In this document: piece after piece, positions 1 to 7,050 of the stretch
Numbering within the stretch: position 1 is the first letter of the stretch
How the letters are laid out: each line of letters starts with the position of its first letter
DNA from: CAZPEV01 sp964585635
GTDB lineage: Bacteria > Zixibacteria > MSB-5A5 > GN15 > JAAZOE01
Assembly: GCA_964585635.1 (NCBI GenBank)
Contig: CAZPEV010000167.1
Coordinates: 1 to 7,325, forward strand
Direction of reading: 5' to 3'
DNA length: 7,325 nucleotides
The notes under the pieces: generated by a model
Database searches by the model: none
What the model was told of the DNA's origin: nothing
What the model saw: the letters and a program-made list of their open reading frames with translations, nothing else
Position numbers and translations under genes: made by a program

Positions 1-1
1 C

Positions 2-799
2 GGCGTGATCCGCCTGCGGGCGATGGCCCGCGACGGCGCCCTGGCCTTCCCGATTATCGCCGTCAACGACTCCAAGACCAAGCATTTCTTCGACAACCGT
101 TACGGCACCGGGCAGTCAACCATCGATGGCATTATCCGCGCCACCAACCATCTGTTTGCCGGTTCCACGGTCGTCGTGGCCGGGTACGGATGGTGCGGGC
201 GCGGCTTCGCCATCCGCGCCGCCGGCATGGGTGCTCATGTCATCGTGACCGAGGTCGACTCGGTCAAGGGGATCGAGGCAGCCATGGATGGCTTCCGCGT
301 CATGCCGATGGCCAAGGCGGTGCCTATGGGTGATCTGTTTGTCACGCTGACCGGCGATATCAACGTCATCCGTCCGGAGCATTTTAGCAAGATGAAGGAC
401 GGCGCCATCGTCTGCAACTCCGGCCATTTCAATGTTGAGTTGGACTTGGACGGCCTGAAGAAGATCAGCAAATCGGTGCGGATGGTGCGGCCGCACGGCG
501 AAGAGTACACCCTTCGAAGCGGCCGGCGAGTTCATATTTTGGCCGAAGGGCGGCTGATCAATCTGGCGGCCGCGGAGGGCCACCCTGCCGTGGTGATGGA
601 CATGTCCTTTGCCAACCAGGCGCTGGGGTTGGAGTATCTGGTGAAGCTGAAGAAGCCATTGTCCAAAGATGTGCATATGATTCCGACCAAGATCGACGAC
701 AAGATCGCCGAAATGAAGCTGGCCTCGATGGGGATCAAAATCGACAGGTTAACGCTGGAGCAGAAGAAGTATTTGGCCAGCTGGCAAATGGGAACATGA
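2..799 (+). CDS. ahcY: S-adenosylhomocysteinase (SAH hydrolase), C-terminal part, 5' end outside window
   Basis: Catalyses the reversible NAD+-dependent hydrolysis of S-adenosylhomocysteine to adenosine and homocysteine in the cytosol, removing the product inhibitor of SAM-dependent methyltransferases. About 265 residues are visible of a family that is usually 400-470 long, so roughly the N-terminal third is missing. The GTG at position 5 is an internal valine, not the start. Visible landmarks, numbered from the first whole codon: the catalytic and substrate-binding block NDSKTKHFFDNRYGTGQS (22-39), the Rossmann glycine motif GYGWCGRG (61-68), the NAD ribose-binding acid in VTEVD (about 84), then CNSGHF, and EGRLINL followed by AEGHP. 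The protein ends in YLASWQMGT and lacks the Lys/Tyr-containing tail of the eukaryotic and proteobacterial enzymes. With the GYGWCGRG form of the glycine motif, this places it in the archaeal/thermophile-type branch. It converges tail-to-tail with the ATPase gene. The family assignment is very secure. Confidence 0.97.
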   Translation, partial: GVIRLRAMARDGALAFPIIAVNDSKTKHFFDNRYGTGQSTIDGIIRATNHLFAGSTVVVAGYGWCGRGFAIRAAGMGAHVIVTEVDSVKGIEAAMDGFRVMPMAKAVPMGDLFVTLTGDINVIRPEHFSKMKDGAIVCNSGHFNVELDLDGLKKISKSVRMVRPHGEEYTLRSGRRVHILAEGRLINLAAAEGHPAVVMDMSFANQALGLEYLVKLKKPLSKDVHMIPTKIDDKIAEMKLASMGIKIDRLTLEQKKYLASWQMGT

Positions 800-866
800 T
801 ATAGGGTTTTGCTCCATTGAGCTGAAGACAACAAATGCCGCTCATCAGAGGACAGAGTTGACAGCA

Positions 867-891
867 ATAATTGAAGAGGGCACCCAATTAT
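867..891. other. Weak stem-loop between convergent genes
   Basis: A perfect 7-bp inverted repeat (ATAATTG / CAATTAT) with an 11-nt loop lies in the 109-bp gap between the convergent ahcY and ATPase stop codons. It is AT-rich and has no T-tract on either side, so a bidirectional terminator role is only a guess from its position. Nothing else in 800-908 stands out. Confidence 0.2.
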
Positions 892-908
892 AAGCGGGCA
901 TTCTGCTA

Positions 909-2402
909 TTACCGTAGCAGAAGAAGCGTAGATAGAGGCAGCGATACAATTCTGGGATCATCAGAAGCGTTATCATCCAGCATCGTTATCAGAAGGCCGA
1001 ATGGTGCGTTATAGCTGGCCTTTTCAATAAAAGATCGTAGGCCGAAGGTGTCTGTATGTGCAATGTGGCGGCGGTATTTCACCTCTACCGGAATGCGTTG
1101 TTCACCAATGGTGAGGATATAATCCACTTCGGGTTCGGCCCCCCGTTCGGGGAAGTGCGTCACGCCCAGATTAATAATCGATCGCAAGAAATAACCGGCG
1201 ACGCTTTCGGCGATATGGCCGGCCAGGTCTGTCAGATGCGGGGCGGCATCAAGTCCCTCAGGAGACAAGGGAATGACCTCCTGTAACCATGCCGCTCGCA
1301 ACGCGTGATCACACAAACAAAGCTTGGATGGACCTCGCTTTTTCTTGAGGCGCAACTCCAACGGTTCAATAAGGCGTAGAAGCAAGGTACCGTCCAAGAA
1401 TTTAAGATATGTCAAGATGCGCTGCCAAGTGACATTGGCATTCATTGTCTGCTGCAATTCATTAACATACAGAGCCTGCTTAGGCTGCTGGCCGATATAC
1501 CGGCAGGCAAGCCGGAATACCTCCTCCAGGAGATGTTCGTCCCTTTTTTGTCCTTTGGGTCCCATTCGCAGATCATGCTGAATCGCCCTGCTGATAACGC
1601 TTTCATTGAGGTAATCCGCAATTACTTCCCATGGCCTATCGGCCGATGCCTGGGCGACGGGATATGCCCCACGGTCTGAGAAAGCGGCAAAAGAGGCGGC
1701 CCGAACCTCGCTATGCTTTTCGCCATATACACAAAGCTCCTGCCAGAAGGATTTTTCCTTCATCGGTGCCAAACCGTTTTGAGGAAGGAATCCGGCAAGG
1801 GCGCCAAAGCGTCTGATTTCGGCGATTTCTCGCAGGAAAAGAGGCCCCATTTCCAACGTCGTTATTCTTCCCGCCAGACTGTCCCGACCGGCTTCAATCC
1901 TTAAAGCTGAGCTTCCCGTCACTACCACTCGCACCGGTTGCAGATCCACTAGGTGTTTTAATTGTATTGCCCAATCAGGAAGATTCTGAACTTCATCGAG
2001 AAACACTATCGCTCTTTCGCCATCCCATGCCGCTTGATTAAGCGATTTGCCCAGGATGTTGTCGGCGTACCAGCGAGTCAATTCAAGGATCGGCTCATTG
2101 ACCCGGGCCAACAAAGGAAGATCGTCAAATTGGACCCGAAAGATGCGCTTGGGGGTGATGCCGGCGGTCAAGAGATGATCAATGGTCTGGTTGAGCAGCG
2201 TGGTCTTGCCAATCTGCCGTGGGCCACGCAGAACTGTGATCGGCGCCAAACCCTTGTCAATCCCCGTTACAATCGAATCAAAAGCCCACCGCCGGGCCGG
2301 TGGAAGGTCGAATATCCTTTCCCCGCGCCACCATGGATTTCCATTAAGCAGATCGGCTTCCAAGCCGGCAGGCAAGAGGGAAAAGAAAGAAAGATTTTTC
2401 AT
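909..2402 (-). CDS. AAA ATPase with C-terminal DUF4143 (PD-(D/E)XK-like) domain
   Basis: A 497-residue protein of the large, poorly characterised COG1373-type P-loop ATPase family. The N-terminal AAA module carries Walker A GPRQIGKTT (60-68), Walker B AIVFLDE (131-137, D136/E137) and a sensor-like VVVTGSSA strand (159-166). A helical middle part, which resembles a winged-helix linker (about 260-345), leads to a DUF4143-like C-terminal domain. There E399, D427 (EVDYIL) and E440-x-K442 (VEVKYR) match the spacing of a PD-(D/E)XK nuclease-fold core. The ATG at 2402 is chosen because AGAGAGGT (2409-2416) precedes it with a 6-nt spacer. No signal peptide or membrane segment is seen. It follows the methyltransferase on the same strand after 183 bp and is visibly less GC-rich than lptFG and the HD gene, as expected for an accessory gene. 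Known members are scattered and their substrate is unknown; mobility or toxin/defence-related roles have been suggested, and no partner is visible here. The family call is secure and the function is not known. Confidence 0.9.
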   Translation of the reverse strand: MKNLSFFSLLPAGLEADLLNGNPWWRGERIFDLPPARRWAFDSIVTGIDKGLAPITVLRGPRQIGKTTLLNQTIDHLLTAGITPKRIFRVQFDDLPLLARVNEPILELTRWYADNILGKSLNQAAWDGERAIVFLDEVQNLPDWAIQLKHLVDLQPVRVVVTGSSALRIEAGRDSLAGRITTLEMGPLFLREIAEIRRFGALAGFLPQNGLAPMKEKSFWQELCVYGEKHSEVRAASFAAFSDRGAYPVAQASADRPWEVIADYLNESVISRAIQHDLRMGPKGQKRDEHLLEEVFRLACRYIGQQPKQALYVNELQQTMNANVTWQRILTYLKFLDGTLLLRLIEPLELRLKKKRGPSKLCLCDHALRAAWLQEVIPLSPEGLDAAPHLTDLAGHIAESVAGYFLRSIINLGVTHFPERGAEPEVDYILTIGEQRIPVEVKYRRHIAHTDTFGLRSFIEKASYNAPFGLLITMLDDNASDDPRIVSLPLSTLLLLR

Positions 2403-2443
2403 CGGCCCACCTCTCTGCGCCGGATCCTTCGTCTACTATCGGT

Positions 2444-2485
2444 CGCCCAAGTCCTGATTCTCACATTATTCTATAACGCCCAAGT
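2444..2485. repeat. 9-bp direct repeat upstream of the ATPase gene (candidate operator)
   Basis: CGCCCAAGT occurs at 2444-2452 and again at 2477-2485. The copies are 33 bp apart start to start, about three helical turns, and lie 42-83 bp upstream of the ATPase ATG. The DNA between them is AT-rich and could hold a promoter, but I see no convincing -35/-10 pair. A regulator-binding site is an inference from spacing and position only. Confidence 0.3.
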
Positions 2486-2518
2486 GGCATTTTTTGATGC
2501 ATAAATATTCCCCCTGTC

Positions 2519-2553
2519 CTCCGTCGGTGCACTTACTACTCCTGCCGGCGGAG
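2519..2553 (-). terminator. Stem-loop downstream of the methyltransferase gene, possible terminator or attenuator
   Basis: CTCCGTCGG (2519-2527) pairs with CCGGCGGAG (2545-2553) as a 9-bp stem with one G-T pair and a 17-nt loop. It sits 33 nt past the methyltransferase stop codon in the direction of transcription. It lacks a following T-tract, so it is not a classical intrinsic terminator. It may mark the operon's 3' end or simply stabilise the transcript. Confidence 0.3.
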
Positions 2554-2585
2554 CGTTCAATCTTTCGTTGCCGGGCACATAGCCA

Positions 2586-3381
2586 TTACAATCTGATAGC
2601 CTTCACCGAAAACGTCAACGGCACGTCCTTCTTGAGGTCGGGGTAGTACCACCAGTCACCGTCTTTCACGAACGTTGGCCAGGATTTGTGACAGCAAAAC
2701 GGGTATTCATGGAGATACTCAATGGTCAGACCCGCTTTGATCAGCGCCGTCACGATATCCCCCAATGGCCAGCGCCAGCCATATTCTTCTTCGATAATCA
2801 AATTCTCGTCGCAATAATCTTTTTCGCCGGTGTACCGCTCAGCCTCGGGCTGATGAAAATACGGCTCGATGATCTTCTTATCGCCGTCAAGCGTCTCCAG
2901 AACGGGATGGAACTCGGCCAAGTAGAAAAAGCCGCCCTTCTTCACATACCGGGCGGCGATCTGCGCCCAGCGGTCGAGGTCNNNNNNNNNNGGATACCCA
3001 CCACTTGACTCCGTACGAGGCGAAAACGATGTCGAATTGCTCATTCAATACACTCGACAGATCAAATATGTCGCTGCGGATAAAGCGGGCGGTCAATCCC
3101 GTTTGAACCGCCAATTCATTCGCGCGCTCAATCGACCGGTCGGATATATCGACCCCCGTCACCTTTGCCCCCAACCTGGCCCATGACAACGTATCCAATC
3201 CGAAATGGCATTGCAGATGAAGCAATGACTTCCCGCCCACCTCGCCCATTTCCGACAGCTCCAACGGATGAAGTGTCAACGCTCCCTCAAGAAATTCCCT
3301 GACCCTATAATCGGGATGAAGATAATGCGCGTCAGTCCGCTTGTTCCACTGTTTCCGATTGACCTCGTGATGTTTGTTCAT
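2586..3381 (-). CDS. Class I SAM-dependent methyltransferase (interrupted by an assembly gap)
   Basis: A Rossmann-fold methyltransferase that would transfer a methyl group from SAM to an unidentified substrate. The first 130 codons (3381-2992) show motif I as LLHLQCHFG (53-61), the SAM-ribose acid in TGVDIS (D78), SDIFDL (D104) and motif IV FDIVFASYG (D117). Across the N run the protein resumes with DLDRWAQIAARYVKKGG and a FYLAEFHP strand, and ends at TAA (2586-2588). The halves are in different frames as written, but removing the ten Ns joins them exactly, giving about 261 residues with motif order and spacing as expected for the family. It is therefore read as one intact gene. The ATG at 3381 has GGAG about 8 nt upstream and lies 25 bp after the lptG stop, indicating cotranscription. 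The substrate cannot be told; small-molecule and lipid or sugar targets are all possible. Fold assignment is secure. Confidence 0.88.
2982..2991. other. Assembly gap (10 Ns) inside the methyltransferase gene
   Basis: Ten unknown bases that shift the frame of the surrounding gene. The left codon series ends in Ser (TCC) and the right begins with Asp (GAC). Direct joining gives WWVS-DLDRW, which fits the usual W-x-x-DLDRW run of this family. The real gap is therefore probably zero or a small multiple of three. Confidence 0.95.
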
Positions 3382-3406
3382 GGCTTATGCTCCGAATTTG
3401 CGGTTA

Positions 3407-4486
3407 TCATTTGTGAGCGCGGAAGAAGACGAATAATCCAATGATCAGGAAAATGACATTGATCGACCAGGCCGCCATGTCGGGAGAGAGTTTGCCGCTG
3501 TATCCCAACGATTGCGTCACCTTGAAGGCCACAAAATAGACCAGGGAGATGCCCGAGGCGATGGCAAACGATATCGCCACGCCGCTCCGTTTGGGATTGG
3601 CCGCCAACGGCACGCAAATGAAGACGACGATAAAAGCCGTGAGTGGGAACGATACCTTGGTCTTCAGATTGACCAGCTCGCGGGTATAGCCGGCGCCGGT
3701 CTTCTTGAGAACCTGAATATATCCCGCCAGCTCGCGATACCCCATATCTTCCGGGTTGCCCCGGTACTTGTCGAATTCTTCGGGCCGCTCGCGGCACTTG
3801 TCCAAGACCAGCGAGTCGAACTTGACATAGGTTTCACCGCTGTCGGAAAAGGTGCGGTGAATGCCGTTATACATGATCCAGTGCCCGCGGTCGAACCGCA
3901 TCCGGTCGCCGCGATACGACTCTCGCAGGGAATCGCGTTCGAACCGCTGCACCAGGCAGTTCTGCGCTTCCTGGCGGCCCGGCTTAAAGATTTCAAAATG
4001 GTATATATATCCCCCCTCCCCCTGCTTGGATACGCTGTACAGCGCCGATCCCTGGCGATCCGACCTCTTTTCGATAGTACTGTGCCTGACCTCGTTCCGT
4101 CTTTGAGTGGCGACCGGCAGAAGTTCCTCATTGAAGAAGAAGTTGGCGACCGACAGGAGGAAGGCAAACGCCAGCAACGGCCCGGCGATTCGGTACAGCG
4201 ACATACCGGCCGACTTCATGGCCAAGATCTCATTGGTGCGCGCCAATAACCCGATGGAAAAGAGGCCGGCCAAGAGCACCGCCGCCGGCACCGTGATCTT
4301 ATAGACCCAGGGGAGAAAGTAGATGTAGTACTTGATGACGTCCATGGTCGAGGCGGCGTTGTCGACGATCTCTTCGAGATTCTCCACCAGGTCGATGATC
4401 AGCGCGATCAACATTATCGCCGCGACCGCGATGAGCAGCGACGACACAAAGCGGGCCAAAAGGTAGCGATCGATGGTCTTAATCAC
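3407..4486 (-). CDS. lptG: LPS export ABC transporter permease LptG (YjgQ family)
   Basis: One of two inner-membrane permease subunits of the LptB2FG transporter, which extracts lipopolysaccharide from the inner membrane and hands it to the LptC/LptA bridge. The 359-residue length matches the family. Predicted layout: TM1 about 11-33, TM2 about 60-84, a cytoplasmic coupling helix around 82-100 (ARTNEILAMKSAGMSLYRI, with the conserved Glu at 86 expected to contact LptB), TM3 about 100-117, a periplasmic beta-jellyroll region about 118-275, and TM4-6 about 276-295, 302-325 and 337-355. The start is a GTG whose codon overlaps the lptF stop (GTGA, 4 bp), with AAGGG about 6 nt upstream, so translational coupling to lptF is likely. 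LptF and LptG are paralogues; the second position and shorter periplasmic part favour LptG, though F/G assignment is less certain than family. LptB, LptC and LptA are not in the window. Confidence 0.93.
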   Translation of the reverse strand: MIKTIDRYLLARFVSSLLIAVAAIMLIALIIDLVENLEEIVDNAASTMDVIKYYIYFLPWVYKITVPAAVLLAGLFSIGLLARTNEILAMKSAGMSLYRIAGPLLAFAFLLSVANFFFNEELLPVATQRRNEVRHSTIEKRSDRQGSALYSVSKQGEGGYIYHFEIFKPGRQEAQNCLVQRFERDSLRESYRGDRMRFDRGHWIMYNGIHRTFSDSGETYVKFDSLVLDKCRERPEEFDKYRGNPEDMGYRELAGYIQVLKKTGAGYTRELVNLKTKVSFPLTAFIVVFICVPLAANPKRSGVAISFAIASGISLVYFVAFKVTQSLGYSGKLSPDMAAWSINVIFLIIGLFVFFRAHK

Positions 4487-5899
4487 GGCCTGCCCTTATG
4501 GCCAAAAGGAACGACGCGAAAGAGCGTCCACAGCGGTTTTTCGGTGGACACAATGTAGATCAGGTACAACCCGGCCAGCCCGATCAGGATGTTGGCCGAC
4601 CACATCGCCCAAAACGGGGCGATGATCTGCCGGTCCGCCAAATCCTCGCCGCCGATCAGAAAGGCCCAATAGACGACGAACAATCCCAGCGAGATACCGA
4701 TGCTGATTCCCATGCTGCCGCGCCGCGCCAGCATCCCCAACGGCGCGCCGATCAGGGCGAAGATGATGCAGGCGGTCGGAATCGAGTACTTCTTGTGCAC
4801 CTCAACCATGAAGGATGCGATCAGCTTCTGCTGAGATTTGATCCCCTCCACCTCGCGCGACATGATCCGCGAATCGGAATCCGTGTCGCGGGCCAGGTTC
4901 GACAACGCCGTCAGGTCGGGGAGCTTGCGGTCGCGCGAGACGGGAATGGAATCGCCCAGAAGCCGCGCCAGCCGCTCGTTCACCATTCCGGCGATCTTGT
5001 CGCGGTACGGCTTGATGCCGGTCTCCCATTGGCGGATATCGGCCAGCATCTGCTGAGCCGATTTCTCCCGGTCGGTGCGGAAATCGTCGCCCGATTCCTC
5101 AAAATCGTTGGCCACGTCACTGATGATAATGCGCTGGGTTTTGAAGGCCACGCGACGGTAATTCTCGCTGTTCTGATTGTCGAACTCGTGGATTTCGCCT
5201 TCGGTCAGATCGAAAATCAGATCGCGATTGCCGTTCGTGAACGACAGATACCCGAATTGCGAGACGATCGTGCGCGGCGCGGCGTTCTGCTTGCCCAATT
5301 CCAATATCTTGACGCCGCTCAGACGCGAGGTTACGTAGTCGACCGAGTCGATCAGCAGGNNNNNNNNNNAGGATATATCCCGGTATATCGGTCATGAACG
5401 ACCCGCCGCGTATCTTCAGCGCCGGACGCATGCGGCGCACGTCCTGCATCAACACCCGGGCGCGGTGGTTGAAATCGGGCAGGACGTCGTTGCCGAAATA
5501 GGTCATGGCCAACGCCAGCACGCCCGCCGCCAACAGCACCGGATAGATAATCCGCATGACATGGATGCCGGAGGATTTGATGGCCGTGATTTCGAAGTCG
5601 CCGGTCAGCCGCCCGAAAGCCATCAGCGTCGCCACCAGCACCGACATTGGAACCGATAGGGCCAGCATCCACCCGATCTGATAGAAGAAGACCTTGAGGA
5701 TGATCGTCGCCGAAAGGCTCTTGCCGACCACCATGTCGACCAGGCTGGGGACGAAATCAATAATCAGAATGAAGGTGATGATGACAAAGGCAAAGATAAA
5801 CGGCCCCAGATGCTCCCGCAGCACATACCGGGCGAGGGTGCTGCGGAAGTCGAGATACTTCAGAATGGCGACCGGGGCCGAAGGCCGGCGGCCGGGCAT
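4483..5899 (-). CDS. lptF: LPS export ABC transporter permease LptF (YjgP family), interrupted by an assembly gap
   Basis: Partner permease of LptG in LptB2FG. With the ten Ns removed it reads as one frame of 468 residues. Layout: TM1 about 35-55, TM2 about 71-94, coupling helix GRLTGDFEITAIKSSG (96-111), TM3 about 117-135, periplasmic beta-rich region about 140-262, a charged and strongly helical stretch about 265-365, then TM4 (about 371-388, preceded by HKKYSIP), TM5 about 394-412 and TM6 about 424-446. The roughly 100-residue helical stretch before TM4 makes it about 100 residues longer than E. coli LptF (366 residues). The ATG at 5899 is the only good start in frame before TM1, but no Shine-Dalgarno is visible. 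A GTG at 5920 is an alternative. A candidate promoter lies just upstream, and the 3' end overlaps lptG by 4 bp. Family certain; start moderately certain. Confidence 0.92.
5360..5369. other. Assembly gap (10 Ns) inside lptF
   Basis: The left part of LptF ends in PGYI plus the first two bases of a CTN leucine codon. The right part opens with one base and then CTG-CTG-ATC. A zero-length join gives PGYILLLIDSVD in frame. The flanks share AGG, so a 3-bp collapsed overlap, giving GYILLIDSVD, is equally in frame. Confidence 0.95.
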
Positions 5900-5927
5900 G
5901 TCGGGGACGGTGGTTTCCACACCGGGG

Positions 5928-5957
5928 AATATAGGGCGTATCTGACAAGGCTGTAAA
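5928..5957 (-). promoter_or_regulatory. Candidate sigma70-type promoter for lptF
   Basis: On the minus strand TTTACA (5957-5952) and TATATT (5933-5928) are separated by 18 bp. Each hexamer matches the consensus at five of six positions. Transcription would begin near 5921, about 20 nt before the lptF ATG. It is a sequence match only; the host's own consensus is unknown. Confidence 0.5.
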
Positions 5958-5973
5958 GGAAATTCAGCCCCCC

Positions 5974-5983
5974 NNNNNNNNNN
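5974..5983. other. Assembly gap (10 Ns) in the lptF / HD-gene intergenic region
   Basis: Ten Ns directly after a run of six Cs. Unlike the other two gaps it is non-coding, so its true length cannot be judged from reading frames. Distances between the divergent promoters are therefore uncertain. Confidence 0.95.
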
Positions 5984-5991
5984 CATCCCTC

Positions 5992-6019
5992 TTGACAGGC
6001 CTGGATTTGGATTTATCTT
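5992..6019 (+). promoter_or_regulatory. Candidate promoter for the HD/OB exoribonuclease gene
   Basis: A perfect TTGACA (5992-5997) is followed after 16 bp by TATCTT (6014-6019, four of six matches to TATAAT). The difficulty is that initiation about 7 nt downstream would fall inside the Shine-Dalgarno sequence at 6024-6029 and leave almost no leader. Either this is not the active promoter, or the real -10 differs. Confidence 0.3.
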
Positions 6020-6023
6020 GGCT

Positions 6024-6029
6024 GGAGGT
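6024..6029 (+). promoter_or_regulatory. Shine-Dalgarno site fixing the HD/OB gene start
   Basis: GGAGGT lies four bases before the ATG at 6034. It selects this ATG over upstream in-frame non-ATG codons such as TTG at 5992, which would add 14 residues and have no ribosome-binding site. Confidence 0.8.
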
Positions 6030-6033
6030 AATC

Positions 6034-7050
6034 ATGAAAGAGCAGTTCATCAAGGATATCAAGGCGGGCGACCGGATAACCGAGTATTTCGCCCTGCGCC
6101 GGGCCGAGCTGCTGGAGAAGGACGGCCGCTTCCGGCTGTCGATGGAGCTGGGCGATTCCACCGGACGGATGCCGGCCGTTATGTGGGATGCCACCAAAGA
6201 GCACGGCCTCCTGTTCCAACCGGGGCAGATCGTCAAGGCCCGGGGTGTGGTCAGCGTCTACCGCGACCAGCTCCAGATTCGGGTCGAGCAGCTCCGTCAG
6301 GCCAAGGAGGGGGAGTACGACCTGGCGGACTTCCTGCGGGCCTCGTCCAAAACGGCGGCGGAGCTGGCCGCGGCGCTGGACGGCATGATCGCGCGGGTGG
6401 AAAACAGCTACCTGCGCAAGCTGCTCGATACGATTTTCTCTGAGGGCGACCTGCGCCGCAAATACCTCCGCGCCCCGGCCGCCAAGCTGCTGCATCATGA
6501 CGTCGTCGGCGGCCTGGCCGAGCACTCGCTGTCGATGGCCGAGGTGGTCGTCCGGCTGGCCGACCATTATCCCAAGCTCGATCGCGATATCCTGATCTGC
6601 GGCGCCCTGCTGCACGATATCGGCAAGATCTGGGAGTACGACATCGGCGTCGCCATCGACTTCTCCGACGCCGGACGCCTGGTCGGCCATATCAACCAAG
6701 GGGATGAATTCGTCACCGGCCTGGCCGACACGATCGTCAATTTCCCCGATGATTTGCTGAACCACCTGCGGCACCTGATCATCTCGCACCAGGGGGAGAA
6801 GGAAAAGGGGGCGCCGGTGGTCCCGATGACGCCGGAGGCGGTCTTTCTGCATCATGTCGACGAGCTGGACGCCCGCATGGGTGCGGTGGAGAAAATCCGA
6901 GAGCGGACCGGCGGGGCGGGATGGTCGGCGTTTTACCCGATCTTCGACCGCTATTTCTTTTTCGGCCGCGCCGAAATGGTATCGGAGGCCGAGCCTGCGC
7001 CGGGCGACGATGACGACTCCGACACCGGCCCGCAGGGGAAGCTGCTGTAG
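6034..7050 (+). CDS. YhaM-family 3'-5' exoribonuclease (OB fold plus HD domain)
   Basis: A 338-residue predicted metal-dependent nuclease that would degrade RNA, and possibly single-stranded DNA, from the 3' end in the cytosol. The N-terminal part (about 10-88: IKAGDRITEYFALRRAEL, then GRMPAVMWD and VYRDQLQIRVEQ) is the OB-fold nucleic-acid-binding module. After a helical linker comes the HD phosphohydrolase domain (about 155-310), with H164 (GLAEHSLSMAE), H194-D195 (LLHDIGK), H219 (GHINQGDE), H252 (SHQGEKEKGA) and H274/D276 (HHVDELDAR), so all metal ligands appear intact. The order and spacing match B. subtilis YhaM and S. aureus Cbf1, which are slightly shorter. The extra C-terminal tail (about 315-338) is acidic (GDDDDSD) and likely disordered. 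It is transcribed divergently from lptF. No terminator is seen directly after it. The family is secure; the biochemical substrate in this organism is inferred. Confidence 0.9.
   Translation: MKEQFIKDIKAGDRITEYFALRRAELLEKDGRFRLSMELGDSTGRMPAVMWDATKEHGLLFQPGQIVKARGVVSVYRDQLQIRVEQLRQAKEGEYDLADFLRASSKTAAELAAALDGMIARVENSYLRKLLDTIFSEGDLRRKYLRAPAAKLLHHDVVGGLAEHSLSMAEVVVRLADHYPKLDRDILICGALLHDIGKIWEYDIGVAIDFSDAGRLVGHINQGDEFVTGLADTIVNFPDDLLNHLRHLIISHQGEKEKGAPVVPMTPEAVFLHHVDELDARMGAVEKIRERTGGAGWSAFYPIFDRYFFFGRAEMVSEAEPAPGDDDDSDTGPQGKLL

Noticed and set aside
858..891. TTGACA at 858-863 as a -35 box in the convergent gap
   Set aside because: No acceptable -10 hexamer at 16-18 bp, and no gene starts downstream on that strand.
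2487..2500. GGCATTTTTTGATGC as an intrinsic terminator
   Set aside because: The T-run is the loop of a 4-bp stem and does not follow a GC-rich stem; it also lies upstream of the ATPase start.
2586..3381. Methyltransferase read as two truncated genes or a pseudogene
   Set aside because: The only disruption is the ten Ns; removing them restores the frame and a continuous family sequence.
3512..4249. 245-codon plus-strand open frame antisense to lptG
   Set aside because: Low-complexity shadow translation of a clear membrane-permease gene; no ribosome-binding site or family features.
4498..5397. 299-codon plus-strand open frame antisense to lptF that runs through the N gap
   Set aside because: Shadow frame rich in Arg, Gln and Asp; the minus strand encodes the recognisable LptF TM4-6 region.
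6013..6855. 280-codon minus-strand open frame antisense to the HD gene
   Set aside because: Composition is rich in Gln, Asp, Arg and Val with no recognisable domain; the opposite strand carries an intact conserved HD/OB protein with a strong Shine-Dalgarno.
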